Notes under the pieces: generated by a model
Seen by the model: the letters and a program-made list of their open reading frames with translations, nothing else
Database searches by the model: none
Told to the model about the DNA's origin: nothing
Made by a program: the position numbers and the translations under genes
In this document: positions 50,598 through 59,588 of the stretch, in pieces
Numbering within the stretch: position 1 is the first letter of the stretch
Layout: each line of letters starts with the position of its first letter
From: Streptomyces qinglanensis
GTDB taxonomy: Bacteria; Actinomycetota; Actinomycetes; Streptomycetales; Streptomycetaceae
NCBI RefSeq assembly: GCF_900111245.1
Contig: NZ_FOGO01000004.1
Location: 436,496 to 500,495 of the forward strand
Direction of reading: 5' to 3'
DNA: 64,000 nt

Positions 50598-51062
50598 TCA
50601 GGCGGCGTGCGGTGGCGGGAACAGCGACTCCACGGGCGGTACCTCCTTCGGCCGGTGGTTCCCCGGCTTGCATCCGGCGAACGGACCCGAGGGGTCCCGG
50701 AGACTGCTCATCACCGGTCCCAGGAAGTCCCGGTGCCAGGAAGCAGGGCCGGTCATGTCCGCGTCCGGGCCGGTCAGTGCGGCCCATGCCAGCCACAGAC
50801 CGTGGAGCTGCGCGATCGCTTCGGGGTGTTCCCACCAGCGCGAGCACCAGGGAGCGGTGGAGGTGACTTCCCGGCCGTAGACCGGAAGCAGGACGTGGTG
50901 CGTCCACTGGGTCAGCCGCTGGAACTCCATCTGGTACTCCGGCCCGTCCTTGTAGAGGATGAACCGGGGCGTGGCGGACTTCTCCTCGGCACCGTCCGGC
51001 CGATCCACCGCGCTCCCCCCGCCGTCCTGGGCGTGGCTCAAGGTCTCGTCGTCCATGGACAT
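50598..51062 (-). CDS. DUF4913-family protein
   Basis: 154 residues from the ATG at 51062 (AGGAG eight bases ahead). The conserved core is RFILYKDGPEYQMEFQRLTQ, WTHHVLLPVYGREV, WCSRWWEHPEAIAQLHGLWL and PVMSSLRDPSGPFAGCKPG, the pattern of DUF4913, a small actinobacterial family often found with plasmid or conjugation-type genes. Soluble; function unknown. It lies upstream of the SARP gene on the same strand with a 150-bp gap, and divergent from the disordered-protein gene. Confidence 0.83.
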   Translation of the reverse strand: MSMDDETLSHAQDGGGSAVDRPDGAEEKSATPRFILYKDGPEYQMEFQRLTQWTHHVLLPVYGREVTSTAPWCSRWWEHPEAIAQLHGLWLAWAALTGPDADMTGPASWHRDFLGPVMSSLRDPSGPFAGCKPGNHRPKEVPPVESLFPPPHAA

Positions 51063-51139
51063 TTCCGGTACTCCTGCTCCTGCGGTCACGGTCGGCTCCG
51101 GCAGTGCCGTCGAGAACACCACGTGCCGCGGCCGCGCCC

Positions 51140-51180
51140 GGTTCACCCGGTCCGGTCGGCTTCCGGCGGACCGTTGAACC
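51140..51180. promoter_or_regulatory. Interrupted inverted repeat between DUF4913 and disordered-protein genes
   Basis: GGTTCA and GGTCCG (51140-51154) are mirrored by CGGACC and TGAACC (51167-51180). The right end includes the TTGAACC (51174-51180) that also occurs upstream of set A and of the lectin gene. Confidence 0.4.
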
Positions 51181-51243
51181 GAACGCCGAGCGGATCCGTG
51201 ACGTCGTCGAGCAGCCGGTGCCGACGACGCGGAGGACGTCCCC

Positions 51244-52731
51244 ATGCCTGAGCCGACCGGTCCACGCCGTCTCCGGCCCCAGCGGTTGGCGCGGCAGTTG
51301 CTCGACGAGGAGCTACGGGCCAGCACGCGTGCGCGACAGCAGGAGTTCGCCGCACCTCCCGCCTGGGGACCGCTGCCCCGAGCGGCGGTACAGCACTCGG
51401 GCCCACCGCCGGCTCCGGGCTCGGCGGGACAGGCGACGGACGATGTCGCGGACGAACTGCTGCGCGTGCTGCGCGACATCTGGCTGCGCGTGCTGCGCTA
51501 CCGGCCCGGACCGGCGCCGGCGGCCGGCGGGGGAGAGCACCACTTCGAACAGCCGCCTCCCACCCGGAGCCAGGAGGACTACCAGGCGCCATGGGCCGAG
51601 GCCCGGCAGTCCCCGGATCTCCAGGGGTACCAGTGGAACCCCGAACCCCCCGGCAGGCAGCAGTCCCTGGCAGCACCGGGCTCTGCCCAGGCGCCCGGAT
51701 TCCCGCAGGCGCCGGGCTTCGCGCAGGGGCGCGGTCCCGCTGGGGCACCCCCCTTCGCCCAGCCGCCGCCGGGCTTCGCACCGCAGGGGCCCGGCTATCC
51801 GATGCCTCCTCCGGGCCAGGGCTTCGCGCCGCCGCCGCAACAGCGCGACGGGCAACGGCGCCTGATGAAGGAGCAGCCGGCAGACGGCGCCGTCTCGGCC
51901 CTCGAGCAGTACGGGAAGCTCCGCCCTGAGCAGCAAGCGGCTGTCCGGGCGGAGGTCTCGAAGCTCATCGACGGCAAGACCCGCTACCAGGTGGCCGCGA
52001 GCCGCAATCTGCTGCCCTTCAACGTCTCACTCGCGCAAGCGGCCCGCTCGTACGCGAAGAGCACCGAGGCGCCGCCGTCCGAACGGTCCTGGCTCTCCAG
52101 GCTGACGGCCCGGAAACCGGCGCAGCAGGGCGGCACCCGTGCCCGTACGGCCGAGGAGGGTGCGCCTGCGGTCCCCGGGGCCCGCATGGCCGCGCCACCG
52201 CGACTGCCCCAACTGCCGCACTATGCGGGCCAGACGCCGGTGGCGCCATCCCGTGCCCCTCTTCCGCAGGCGGCTCCGGGGCCCCGTACCGACAATGCCG
52301 CCACCCGTGCGGTGTCCCGGGCCGTGGCTCCCGACCGGGCGGACACCGCGGTGCGCCGGACCGGTCCGCCCGTACCGCCCAAACTGCCCGTCCCTCCTCC
52401 CAAGCTTCCGCTGGACGCGCCCGACACCGCACCCGGTCGGGCCCGGAACTCCTCGCCTGCGGGGAGTCCGGGGACGAGGCCGGTGAGTCCGGCTCAGAGC
52501 TCGGCCGATCCGACCGTCAGAACACCGGTCAGTCCCACCGTGAGTCCGGTGTCGCGGACCGTCTCGCCCAGCTTCAGCCCGGTCGTGGCCAACCAGTCGC
52601 TCGAGCACCACCTTCCCGGCGGCGAGGCGCGGGGGACAGGGACCCCGGCGCCCTCGCCGCCGTCGCCCTACCGTGCTCCCGCCGTGCAGCAGACCGGGAC
52701 ACCGAAGCGGGGTCCGTCGCGCAGCCGTTAG
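51244..52731 (+). CDS. Large disordered Pro/Ser-rich protein of unknown function
   Basis: 495 residues, ATG after GGAGGAC. No family is recognised. The N-terminal 95 residues have two helical stretches (RLARQLLDEELRASTRARQQ and DDVADELLRVLRDIWLRVLR). A Gln/Pro/Gly region with repeated GFAQ and APGF follows (150-200), a helical island (about 218-275, LRPEQQAAVRAEVSKLIDGK), then a long Pro/Ala/Arg/Ser tail with VSP repeats (about 418-445). No membrane segment. It converges on the VirD4-type gene and may be a partner or substrate of the machine. Confidence 0.72.
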   Translation: MPEPTGPRRLRPQRLARQLLDEELRASTRARQQEFAAPPAWGPLPRAAVQHSGPPPAPGSAGQATDDVADELLRVLRDIWLRVLRYRPGPAPAAGGGEHHFEQPPPTRSQEDYQAPWAEARQSPDLQGYQWNPEPPGRQQSLAAPGSAQAPGFPQAPGFAQGRGPAGAPPFAQPPPGFAPQGPGYPMPPPGQGFAPPPQQRDGQRRLMKEQPADGAVSALEQYGKLRPEQQAAVRAEVSKLIDGKTRYQVAASRNLLPFNVSLAQAARSYAKSTEAPPSERSWLSRLTARKPAQQGGTRARTAEEGAPAVPGARMAAPPRLPQLPHYAGQTPVAPSRAPLPQAAPGPRTDNAATRAVSRAVAPDRADTAVRRTGPPVPPKLPVPPPKLPLDAPDTAPGRARNSSPAGSPGTRPVSPAQSSADPTVRTPVSPTVSPVSRTVSPSFSPVVANQSLEHHLPGGEARGTGTPAPSPPSPYRAPAVQQTGTPKRGPSRSR

Positions 52732-52733
52732 GA

Positions 52734-52789
52734 GTGCGGTGGACGCGACGGGCACGGCGGGTGCGGCGGGTGCGGTGGACGCGACGGGC
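52734..52789 (+). repeat. Two exact copies of a 20-bp direct repeat
   Basis: GTGCGGTGGACGCGACGGGC at 52734-52753 recurs at 52770-52789, 36 bp apart, directly after the disordered-protein stop codon and before the terminator. Confidence 0.85.
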
Positions 52790-52806
52790 TTCCTGTGCGG
52801 GTGGCC

Positions 52807-52838
52807 CGGCAGGTGAGGCGGCGGCACCTCACCTGCCG
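52807..52838. terminator. Bidirectional hairpin between disordered-protein and VirD4-type genes
   Basis: Perfect 12-bp stem (52807-52818 and 52827-52838), loop of 8, in the gap between the convergent genes. Confidence 0.75.
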
Positions 52839-52878
52839 CCGCCCCGCCCCTTCCCGGTCGAGGCGGGTCTGCGACCGG

Positions 52879-54993
52879 TCACTTCGTCGCTTCGCGGGTC
52901 CACCGGAACCCGTCGTCGGACAGGCCGTGGGACGGGCCGCTGCCTGCGGGGCCGTCCGGAGTGACGTACCCGGCGCTCTCCGAGCGGTCCACGTCTCCCG
53001 GAGGGGCCTTCTCCAGGAACGCCGCCCCCTGGGCGTCTTCCGGCGCTGCCCAGCCGGAGGGCGGCGCCGGGCGGCCGATGTCCGACGGGTAGGGGGCGTC
53101 GTCGTATCCGTGGTCGCGCTCGTGGTCGTCCTCGTAGTTGGCGTAGTCGTCGTAGTCGTAGTCGTCCTCGTGGTCTTCCGCGCTGTGCTCGACTCCGACG
53201 CTCATTCCGGCGGGTGCGCCCCCGCCCGTCCCGCTGCCCGCCCAAGCCTGGGCCGCCCGCCGGGTGATGGCTTCGGCCTCCGCCTTGGCCGCGGCCGAGA
53301 TGGCTCCCGCGCCCGGCTCCTTGAACCATGGACGCAGCCGGATGAGCGCCGGGCGGATACCGGTGGCCAGGAGCAGAGCCGTGCCCTTGGGCAACGCACG
53401 GATCTTGTCCGGGGGCAGGATGGGGTCCAGCCGGTAGGAGACCGAGTGGGAGCCGCCCTCCTTGCTGCGCGAGTAGGACGCGGTCTTCACGTCCTGCTGG
53501 CCGACGAGTTTGGAGACCTTGTCCACGAAGTCGGCGTCGTCCAGTCCTGCGCCCAGGAGCTTGACGGTGGCCGCGCTCCACAGCGCGTCCATGCCCGCCT
53601 CGCCCCACACCCGGGAGCCCTGCCGGTAACTCTGCAGCAGGGTCACCACGTTGATGCCGCGGGAGCCCAGGTGGCTGTAGAGGTCGGGCAGGTCGGAGAT
53701 GCGGCAGACGTTGGCGGCCTCGTCCAGCACGGCCGTCATCGGCGGGTCGAGCCGGCCGCCCATCCGCTCGGCGGCGATCACTCCGGCACGCAGGGTGGCG
53801 TCCGCGAGTCCGGCGATGACGCCCGCGGCGGAGCCGCCGCCGTCCTTGGAGAGCAGGTAGAGCGTGTCGCGGCCCAGTACATGCTCGTGCGGACGGAACT
53901 CGGGCAGCTCCGGGTCGGGCTGCACCCAGGCGGCGATCTCGGGGTCGAGCAGGCAGGCCACACACTGCCGCGCCGTCTCGTAGATGCCGTCCCGGGTCTC
54001 GACGGCGCCGCGCACCGTGCCCTGGAGCTGCTCGGCCATGGCGATCATGTCGGCGTCGCGCAGCAGGTCCACGGGGGTGCGGTCGGCGGGGTCGGCGAGC
54101 CAGCCGAGCAGGTCGGTGACCGCGGCGCCGCCGCGCGCCGCGGCCAGGAACAGCGCGGTGAGGGTGTTCTGGGCGGCCGAGATCCAGAAGTCCTTCTTGG
54201 AGGCGTCGTCGTTGACGGACGCGACGAAGTGCCCTGCCAGCCGACGGGCGCCCTCGATGGTGTGGCAGTCGGCCAGGATGTCCCACCACATGCCCCGCGT
54301 GCTGTGGGCGATGCCCTGCGGGTCGAACGTCCAGACGACTCCGGTGCGTTCGCGTGCCGCCCGGGTGACCGCGTAGACATCGGACTTGTTGGAGGTCAGC
54401 AGCACCGCGCCGTTGGCCCGCAACACCCGGGGCACCGCGATGCCGGTGGACTTGCCGGCCCGCGGTGCCATCAGGTCCAGCTCCACGTCCTCGAAGGAGG
54501 AGCGCAGCTCGGGCCCGTCCGGCGCCAGATCGCCGAGCAGGTTGCCGGTCTGGTCCGGATGCAGTTCGGCCTGGTTCTTGAGCGAGGGCCGCAGCTCCCG
54601 GGCGCGCTTCTCGATCCCGGCGGGCAGCATGGCGGCCAGTTCCCGCCGCCCGGCCAGGCCCTTGGTCTGCGACCGGGAACGGTTGATCAGCCTCCACACA
54701 GGGACGACGACCGCGGCCGTGGCCGCCCCGAAGACCAGGACGATCCCGCAGTACACCGCGACGGGCGACGCCTGCGGCCACAGTGCCCCGGAGCCCTTGG
54801 TGAGCAGGGTGGCCAGCAGCGTGACGGAGAACGCCGGAGGGTGCCAGCCGGCGCCGTTGAGCGCGGCCCCGAGCGTCCCGCCGAGCCACACCCCGGCGGA
54901 CGTCGTCAGGGCGAGCACCATCACGCCCACGATGGCCCAGGGCCACAGATCCCGGCCGTGCATGCCCCCTGCCGCGCTCGGGCTCGGATTCAT
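52879..54993 (-). CDS. VirD4/TraG-type coupling ATPase
   Basis: 704 residues, ATG after AGGAGG. Two N-terminal membrane helices (about 17-45 and 80-105) are followed by the ATPase with P-loop APRAGKST (around 180) and Walker B region PPMTAVLDEAANVCRISDLP; GINVVTLLQSYRQGSRVWG and TVKLLGAGLDDADFVDKVS are typical of TraG/VirD4 coupling proteins. The C-terminal tail is low-complexity and acidic with repeated YDD units (about 53098-53177). It recruits substrates to the channel. It is the only such gene in the window, last in set B, overlapping the ATPase gene by four bases. Confidence 0.93.
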   Translation of the reverse strand: MNPSPSAAGGMHGRDLWPWAIVGVMVLALTTSAGVWLGGTLGAALNGAGWHPPAFSVTLLATLLTKGSGALWPQASPVAVYCGIVLVFGAATAAVVVPVWRLINRSRSQTKGLAGRRELAAMLPAGIEKRARELRPSLKNQAELHPDQTGNLLGDLAPDGPELRSSFEDVELDLMAPRAGKSTGIAVPRVLRANGAVLLTSNKSDVYAVTRAARERTGVVWTFDPQGIAHSTRGMWWDILADCHTIEGARRLAGHFVASVNDDASKKDFWISAAQNTLTALFLAAARGGAAVTDLLGWLADPADRTPVDLLRDADMIAMAEQLQGTVRGAVETRDGIYETARQCVACLLDPEIAAWVQPDPELPEFRPHEHVLGRDTLYLLSKDGGGSAAGVIAGLADATLRAGVIAAERMGGRLDPPMTAVLDEAANVCRISDLPDLYSHLGSRGINVVTLLQSYRQGSRVWGEAGMDALWSAATVKLLGAGLDDADFVDKVSKLVGQQDVKTASYSRSKEGGSHSVSYRLDPILPPDKIRALPKGTALLLATGIRPALIRLRPWFKEPGAGAISAAAKAEAEAITRRAAQAWAGSGTGGGAPAGMSVGVEHSAEDHEDDYDYDDYANYEDDHERDHGYDDAPYPSDIGRPAPPSGWAAPEDAQGAAFLEKAPPGDVDRSESAGYVTPDGPAGSGPSHGLSDDGFRWTREATK

Positions 54994-56588
54994 GCGATCC
55001 TCCTGTCCGGCTCCGGCGGGGCCGCGGGCCCGGCCGCCGGATCCGGCGCAGCCGCGGGCTGCTGTTCGGTGCCGGTGCCCGGGCCGGGCTGCTCGGCGGG
55101 GGCGTCGTTCTGCACCCAGCGGACGTTGGTGTCGTGCAGCCGGCTCTCCGTCTCGGTGATCCCGACCTTGATCGGGAGACCGGGACGGCCGCCCACCTTG
55201 ATCAGGAAGCGGCCGCGGCCGGGCGGCTCCTCGCGGTCCCCGGTCACGGCCCAGCCCGGGGGCGAGGACCAGGAGGAGACCAGTTCGATCTCCCGCTGGG
55301 ACAGTCCGACGATCTTGCCCAGTTCCTCCATCTCCGCCCGCGGGAGTCCCGCGCAGACGACCATGCCCGCGCGCTCGACGAAGCCGCGGGCCTTGGCCCG
55401 GTCCGCGTCGGTGCCCAGCGACTCGGCGTCCTTGAGGGTGTGGGTGATCTTGGCGTCGCCCATGCCGAGCGTGCGGTTGAGGCGGGTGAGCGCGTCGATC
55501 CGGTCGACGATGCCGGTGGCCGCGCGCAGCGGCCGCCACAACTCGTCCAGCACGGTGAAGAACCAGCGCCGGGGCGTGAGTCCCTCGTCGGCCAGCGCGT
55601 GGGAAGCGGCCACCGATCCGAGCCCGTCCGACCACGCGGCGAGCATCGCCGCCGCCGTCAACTGGGTGTCCGCCTCCCCGATCCGGGAGATGTCGATGCA
55701 CACCGCGGGTGCGTGCAGATCCACCCGGGTCGAGGTCTCCGAGGCGAAGGTGTCGCCCAGCGGACCGTCCAGGATGCCCAGCAGCGAACGGTGCAGCGGG
55801 TCGACCGCGTCCCGGTAGCGGGCCTCGTCCCCACGGTCCAGTGTCACCGCGCGGACCCGGTCCGGGCCCTCGCTGAGCACCCGCAGCACATCCGGCAGCA
55901 GCGGGGCCTGTCCCGGGCGGGTCCGCTCGCGCAGATGGTGCAGCACAGCCGAGAGAACGGCCTGCTCGTGGTCGTCCATCGGCCGCCCGCGCACGATGGT
56001 GATCAGCGCGGCCACCATGTTCAGCACCCGGCCGTGCGCCTCGGCCATCAACGCCTGCCCGGCCTTGCCGCCGATCCGGGCGGCGACGGCGCCCATGGCG
56101 CCCGGATCCAGCAGGTTGATGCCGCCGGTGCCCCGGCCGATGGAGATCACCTGACCGCCCAGGGCCCGCACCGTGTCCGCGTAGTCGGGCTTGAGGTCGC
56201 CCAGCACCAGCGGCACCACGCCGGTCGCGGACAGTCCGATCAGCATCCGGTTGACCAGCGTCGACTTCCCCAGGCCCGGCATGCCGAGCATGAACAGCGA
56301 CGGGTTGGAGATGTAGCGCGCCCGGGTGAACCAGGAGAGCGGGTCGCCGCACACCGTCGCGCCCGTGTGCAGGTGCTGCCCCAACGGGACGCCCGTCATC
56401 GGCGCGCCCGAGCCCGCCGCGAACGGCCACAGCCCGCACGCCTGCACCGTCGTGGCCCGCCACATGGTGGGCGGGTCCATGCCGCCGACCTGCCCGCCGC
56501 CGGGGCCCGGCCAGCCGCGGGAGGGTGCGACGGGCTCCCGGCGGGGTGCCTTCTGCTTCGGCCGCTTCTGGCCGCCGCGCGGACTCAC
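54990..56588 (-). CDS. VirB4/TraC-type ATPase (set B)
   Basis: 532 residues from a GTG that overlaps the previous stop (GTGA). Walker A is GMPGLGKST, Walker B WFFTVLDELWRPL; other conserved blocks, LVLGDLKPDYADTVRALGGQ and RAGMVVCAGLPRAEMEELG, match the set A ATPase. A Pro/Ala-rich tail of about 35 residues is added at the C terminus. Like its counterpart it lacks the VirB4 N-terminal domain. It overlaps the VirD4-type gene, so both ATPases are made together. Confidence 0.92.
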   Translation of the reverse strand: MSPRGGQKRPKQKAPRREPVAPSRGWPGPGGGQVGGMDPPTMWRATTVQACGLWPFAAGSGAPMTGVPLGQHLHTGATVCGDPLSWFTRARYISNPSLFMLGMPGLGKSTLVNRMLIGLSATGVVPLVLGDLKPDYADTVRALGGQVISIGRGTGGINLLDPGAMGAVAARIGGKAGQALMAEAHGRVLNMVAALITIVRGRPMDDHEQAVLSAVLHHLRERTRPGQAPLLPDVLRVLSEGPDRVRAVTLDRGDEARYRDAVDPLHRSLLGILDGPLGDTFASETSTRVDLHAPAVCIDISRIGEADTQLTAAAMLAAWSDGLGSVAASHALADEGLTPRRWFFTVLDELWRPLRAATGIVDRIDALTRLNRTLGMGDAKITHTLKDAESLGTDADRAKARGFVERAGMVVCAGLPRAEMEELGKIVGLSQREIELVSSWSSPPGWAVTGDREEPPGRGRFLIKVGGRPGLPIKVGITETESRLHDTNVRWVQNDAPAEQPGPGTGTEQQPAAAPDPAAGPAAPPEPDRRIA

Positions 56589-58078
56589 AGCGCCTCCCGC
56601 AGATCGCGCGGCACCAGGGTGAGCTCCCACGGCAGGATCCCGGTGGGCAGGGTGCAACTGAAGGCCGCTGCCTGCATCCGGTCCGCCGGGCGCATCGACA
56701 GCCGCGCCGCGCCCTGCAGGTTGCGCATGGTCGCGCTCACGTCGGCCAGGTCCTCCTCGTCGTCGACGGTGGCGGTGAGCATCAGCGAGAACTCCACCAG
56801 GCCGGCGCCGGTCGCCTCCTCCTGGGCCGTCTGCTCCGTCGCGCGCACCTCGGTGGCCGCACGCGCCTGCACCATGCCGCGCCCGGAGGTGGCCATGAAC
56901 TGGGCGGCGCGCCGGTCGGCCTCCACGATCCGCGCCGAGGTCGCCGGGTCGATGGGCCGGTAGAGCAGTGCCACCCGCTTGCGGCGGGTGCCGGGGGAGG
57001 GCTCCAGCAGGCTGCGGAGCACGTTGGCCCGCACGGTGCCGCGCGGGGCCAGGGTGAGCATCCAGGTGCGGGAGACCCCGGAGTCGTGCTGGTAGGAGGC
57101 GACGTTCTCGACGCAGGCCGAGGGCCCGGCGTCCTCCCACTCCAGCCCGGTCCCGCCGTGCTGGGCGCGGATGTCGAGGACTTCGCCCGCGACGGCCGGG
57201 TCGTAGGCGACCCGTACCACCTCGGCGATCCGCTCGGCGGACAGCGGGTAGGCGACGCCGCCGCCCGCGCCGACGAGCCCGGAGAGCAGCCCCGGGATGC
57301 GGGTGGCCAGATCGGTGATCAGCTCGTCGTGCTTGAGCTTCTGCCCGGGGGGCAGGCCGTAGGTGAGGGTGATGTAGGTGTGCATCTCGGAGGACGCCTG
57401 CGGATACGACGCGACGACCTCCTCCATCACGGCCCGCGCGGCGGCCGGGGCGTCGGGAGCGAGCCGGGGCAGCACCTCGTTCGCGAGCCGGGTGCCCGAG
57501 TCCGGGGCCGTCTCGACGATGACCGAGGCGCCGCGCAGTCCCGTCTCGTGCGACAGCCGGGAGAGCCAGCCGCCCCACGACGCCACCCAGGTGTCCACCT
57601 GGTCCGGGTCCACCAGGGAACCGCCGTCGGGGTCGCAGCCCAGGACGATGGTGTAGAAGTTCCGGCTGCGGTGGAAGAGCACGCCGAAGTCCCGGTCGTA
57701 GGCGTCCCGGCCCTCGTGCATCTGCATCCGGCCCAGCAGCCCCGGCGGCTGGAAGCGCCCTTCCTGACGCCGGGACAGCGGCCCGGAGACGTAGGTTGTG
57801 GACCCCTTGGACTTGCGGCGCATCCAACCGATCCGCAGCGCGAGCAGTTGGTAGGCATTGCGCCCGTCCTGGGTCCGGATGATCAGCGGCACCAGCACGA
57901 TGGTCAGCGGTACCAGGATCACGACCGCTGCCGACAGCGAGATCAGCGACGCCAGCAGGGTGACGACCAGTCCGCCGAAGACCCCGGCGGTGCCGAGCAT
58001 GCCGAAGGGGCCGAGTCCCGGCCGTCTCGGCCTGCGCCAGTTCCCGTACGTCGGGCTCGACGCGGCTTGGGTTGACAT
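56585..58078 (-). CDS. SCO6880-family protein (set B)
   Basis: 497 residues, ATG at 58078 after GGAAGC. It starts SPTYGNWRRPRRPGLGPFGM and has two membrane helices (about 25-70), then the soluble domain: YTIVLGCDPDGGSLVDPDQV, GWLSRLSHETGLRGASVIVE and RKRVALLYRPIDPATSAR, each lining up with the set A protein. Probably a VirB3-like membrane part fused to a VirB4 N-terminal domain. A hairpin at 58196-58237 precedes it in the operon. Confidence 0.88.
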   Translation of the reverse strand: MSTQAASSPTYGNWRRPRRPGLGPFGMLGTAGVFGGLVVTLLASLISLSAAVVILVPLTIVLVPLIIRTQDGRNAYQLLALRIGWMRRKSKGSTTYVSGPLSRRQEGRFQPPGLLGRMQMHEGRDAYDRDFGVLFHRSRNFYTIVLGCDPDGGSLVDPDQVDTWVASWGGWLSRLSHETGLRGASVIVETAPDSGTRLANEVLPRLAPDAPAAARAVMEEVVASYPQASSEMHTYITLTYGLPPGQKLKHDELITDLATRIPGLLSGLVGAGGGVAYPLSAERIAEVVRVAYDPAVAGEVLDIRAQHGGTGLEWEDAGPSACVENVASYQHDSGVSRTWMLTLAPRGTVRANVLRSLLEPSPGTRRKRVALLYRPIDPATSARIVEADRRAAQFMATSGRGMVQARAATEVRATEQTAQEEATGAGLVEFSLMLTATVDDEEDLADVSATMRNLQGAARLSMRPADRMQAAAFSCTLPTGILPWELTLVPRDLREAL

Positions 58079-58195
58079 GCGTTGCTTCCTTCCGTGTCCC
58101 TCTGGGTTCCGCCAGGCCCGCCGGGGCCCGCCGGGTCCGGCCGTGTCCCGGGGGTCCTCCGGTCCCGGTGGCGCCGGGTCCGAAGGTCCGCGGCG

Positions 58196-58237
58196 GGCCG
58201 GGTGCCGCCGGTCCCGCAGGTCCGGCGGCACCCGGCC
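58196..58237 (-). terminator. Internal hairpin in set B operon
   Basis: Perfect 14-bp GC stem (58196-58209 and 58224-58237), loop of 14, in the 168-bp gap between the VirB6-like and SCO6880-type genes. It may lower expression of the distal ATPase genes or protect mRNA ends. Confidence 0.55.
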
Positions 58238-58246
58238 GGGTGCGCC

Positions 58247-59587
58247 CTACTTGTTGTGGCCGAGGTCGGGGTTGGAGTCGTTCACCGCGCCGGTGAACAG
58301 TTGCCCCGTGCCCTTGGCGATGCCCTTGGCGGCCTCGCCGGCCGCCAGTGCGACACCCGCCGCCCCGGCGCCGCGGCTGATGGCCCCGCTCGGGCCCCCG
58401 CCGCTTCCGCCGCCGGACCCACCGCTGCCGCCGCCGCCGGAACCTCCGCCGCCGCGGGAGTTACGGCTGCCGGTGGGGCTTGTTCCGTCCCCGCCGCCGG
58501 AGCCCCCGCCGCCTCCGCCACCGGTCTTGGCCAGTGCGGCGGGCCCGGCTCTGCCCCCCGGTCCGGAACGGCCGCCGGATCCGGACTGCCCGCCGGGCCC
58601 GGAGGCGCCGGAGGGGCCGGACCGGGTGCTGGAACCGGAGTTGGAGCCGCCCCCGCCGCCGCCTCCGCCGGAGAGCCCGGCGGAGGCGATCGACTTCGCG
58701 CCGGTGGCGATGCCGCCACCGGCGGCGGAGGCCGCACCCGAGAAGGCGCTGCCACCGCCGAGCGCGGCTGTGGCGGGGACGATCAGCTTCAGCAACGCGG
58801 GCAGGGCGATCGCCGACAGCAGCATCACGCAAATGCCGGCGATCTTGATGTGGACCTTGTCGCTGGGATCCTTCACGGGCGCGTTTCCGGTGAGGAGTTC
58901 CGTCCCCGCGAAGATGACGAGGCCGGCCGCGGGTTTGTAGAGCAGCCAGGCGACCATCCAGCCGATGTGCTTGCGCCACCAGCCGCCACCCCAGTCGCTC
59001 ATGGAGGCAGCGGCCGCCAGCGGCAGCGTGCCGAACAGCACGATCATCACCGCGAGCCTGATGTAGAGCAGAATCCCGTGGATGATGGCCGCGATGAGCA
59101 GCAGAAAGGCGAGGATCACGTAGAGGAACGCGGGAATGCCCTTCGAGGAACCGCACGCCATCGACTTCATCTGCGTCTTCATGGCGGTGGTGTACAGGTG
59201 TGAGGCGAACCCGTCGCCCACCGCGGCGGCGGCGCCCACGACCGCCGTTCCGCCGCCCGCCACCACGATCAGACGCAGCATGCCCCGCAGCGCGGTCTGC
59301 CCCGCATCACCACGGCGTTCCGCCGCCATCCGGATGCACGCGAAGAGCAGCGATCCGATGGCCGTGTAGACGACGAGCCAGTGCAACTGGCCCTGGACCG
59401 GGCTCGAGGCACTCGGCAGGAAGGTGGGGATGTTCTTCGTCAGTGACTGGAACGCGCCCAGGGCGCCCAGCATCACGAGGTCCCCGATGCCCCGCATGAT
59501 GGTGCCGACCGGGTCGCCCAGGAACTTGAAGAAGCCGACCAGAGCGTCGAGCAGCGGATTTCCCGAACCACCGCAGACGTCACCCAT
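58247..59587 (-). CDS. VirB6/TrbL-like polytopic membrane protein (set B)
   Basis: 446 residues. Six or so helices fall between residues 60 and 285 (LHWLVVYTAIGSLLFACIRM, YVILAFLLLIAAIIHGILLY, RLAVMIVLFGTLPLAAAASM), with WRKHIGWMVAWLLYKPAAGL matching the set A protein. The C-terminal 130 residues are a Gly/Ser-rich disordered tail with long Gly runs. One base separates it from the VirB8-like stop. Predicted inner-membrane channel component. Confidence 0.85.
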   Translation of the reverse strand: MGDVCGGSGNPLLDALVGFFKFLGDPVGTIMRGIGDLVMLGALGAFQSLTKNIPTFLPSASSPVQGQLHWLVVYTAIGSLLFACIRMAAERRGDAGQTALRGMLRLIVVAGGGTAVVGAAAAVGDGFASHLYTTAMKTQMKSMACGSSKGIPAFLYVILAFLLLIAAIIHGILLYIRLAVMIVLFGTLPLAAAASMSDWGGGWWRKHIGWMVAWLLYKPAAGLVIFAGTELLTGNAPVKDPSDKVHIKIAGICVMLLSAIALPALLKLIVPATAALGGGSAFSGAASAAGGGIATGAKSIASAGLSGGGGGGGGSNSGSSTRSGPSGASGPGGQSGSGGRSGPGGRAGPAALAKTGGGGGGGSGGGDGTSPTGSRNSRGGGGSGGGGSGGSGGGSGGGPSGAISRGAGAAGVALAAGEAAKGIAKGTGQLFTGAVNDSNPDLGHNK

Positions 59588-59588
59588 C

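Noticed and set aside
52879..54993. FtsK/TraB-type DNA translocase as typical of Streptomyces plasmids
   Set aside because: The motifs and two N-terminal helices fit VirD4/TraG, and the neighbours are type IV-type genes; TraB-type single-protein transfer is not supported.
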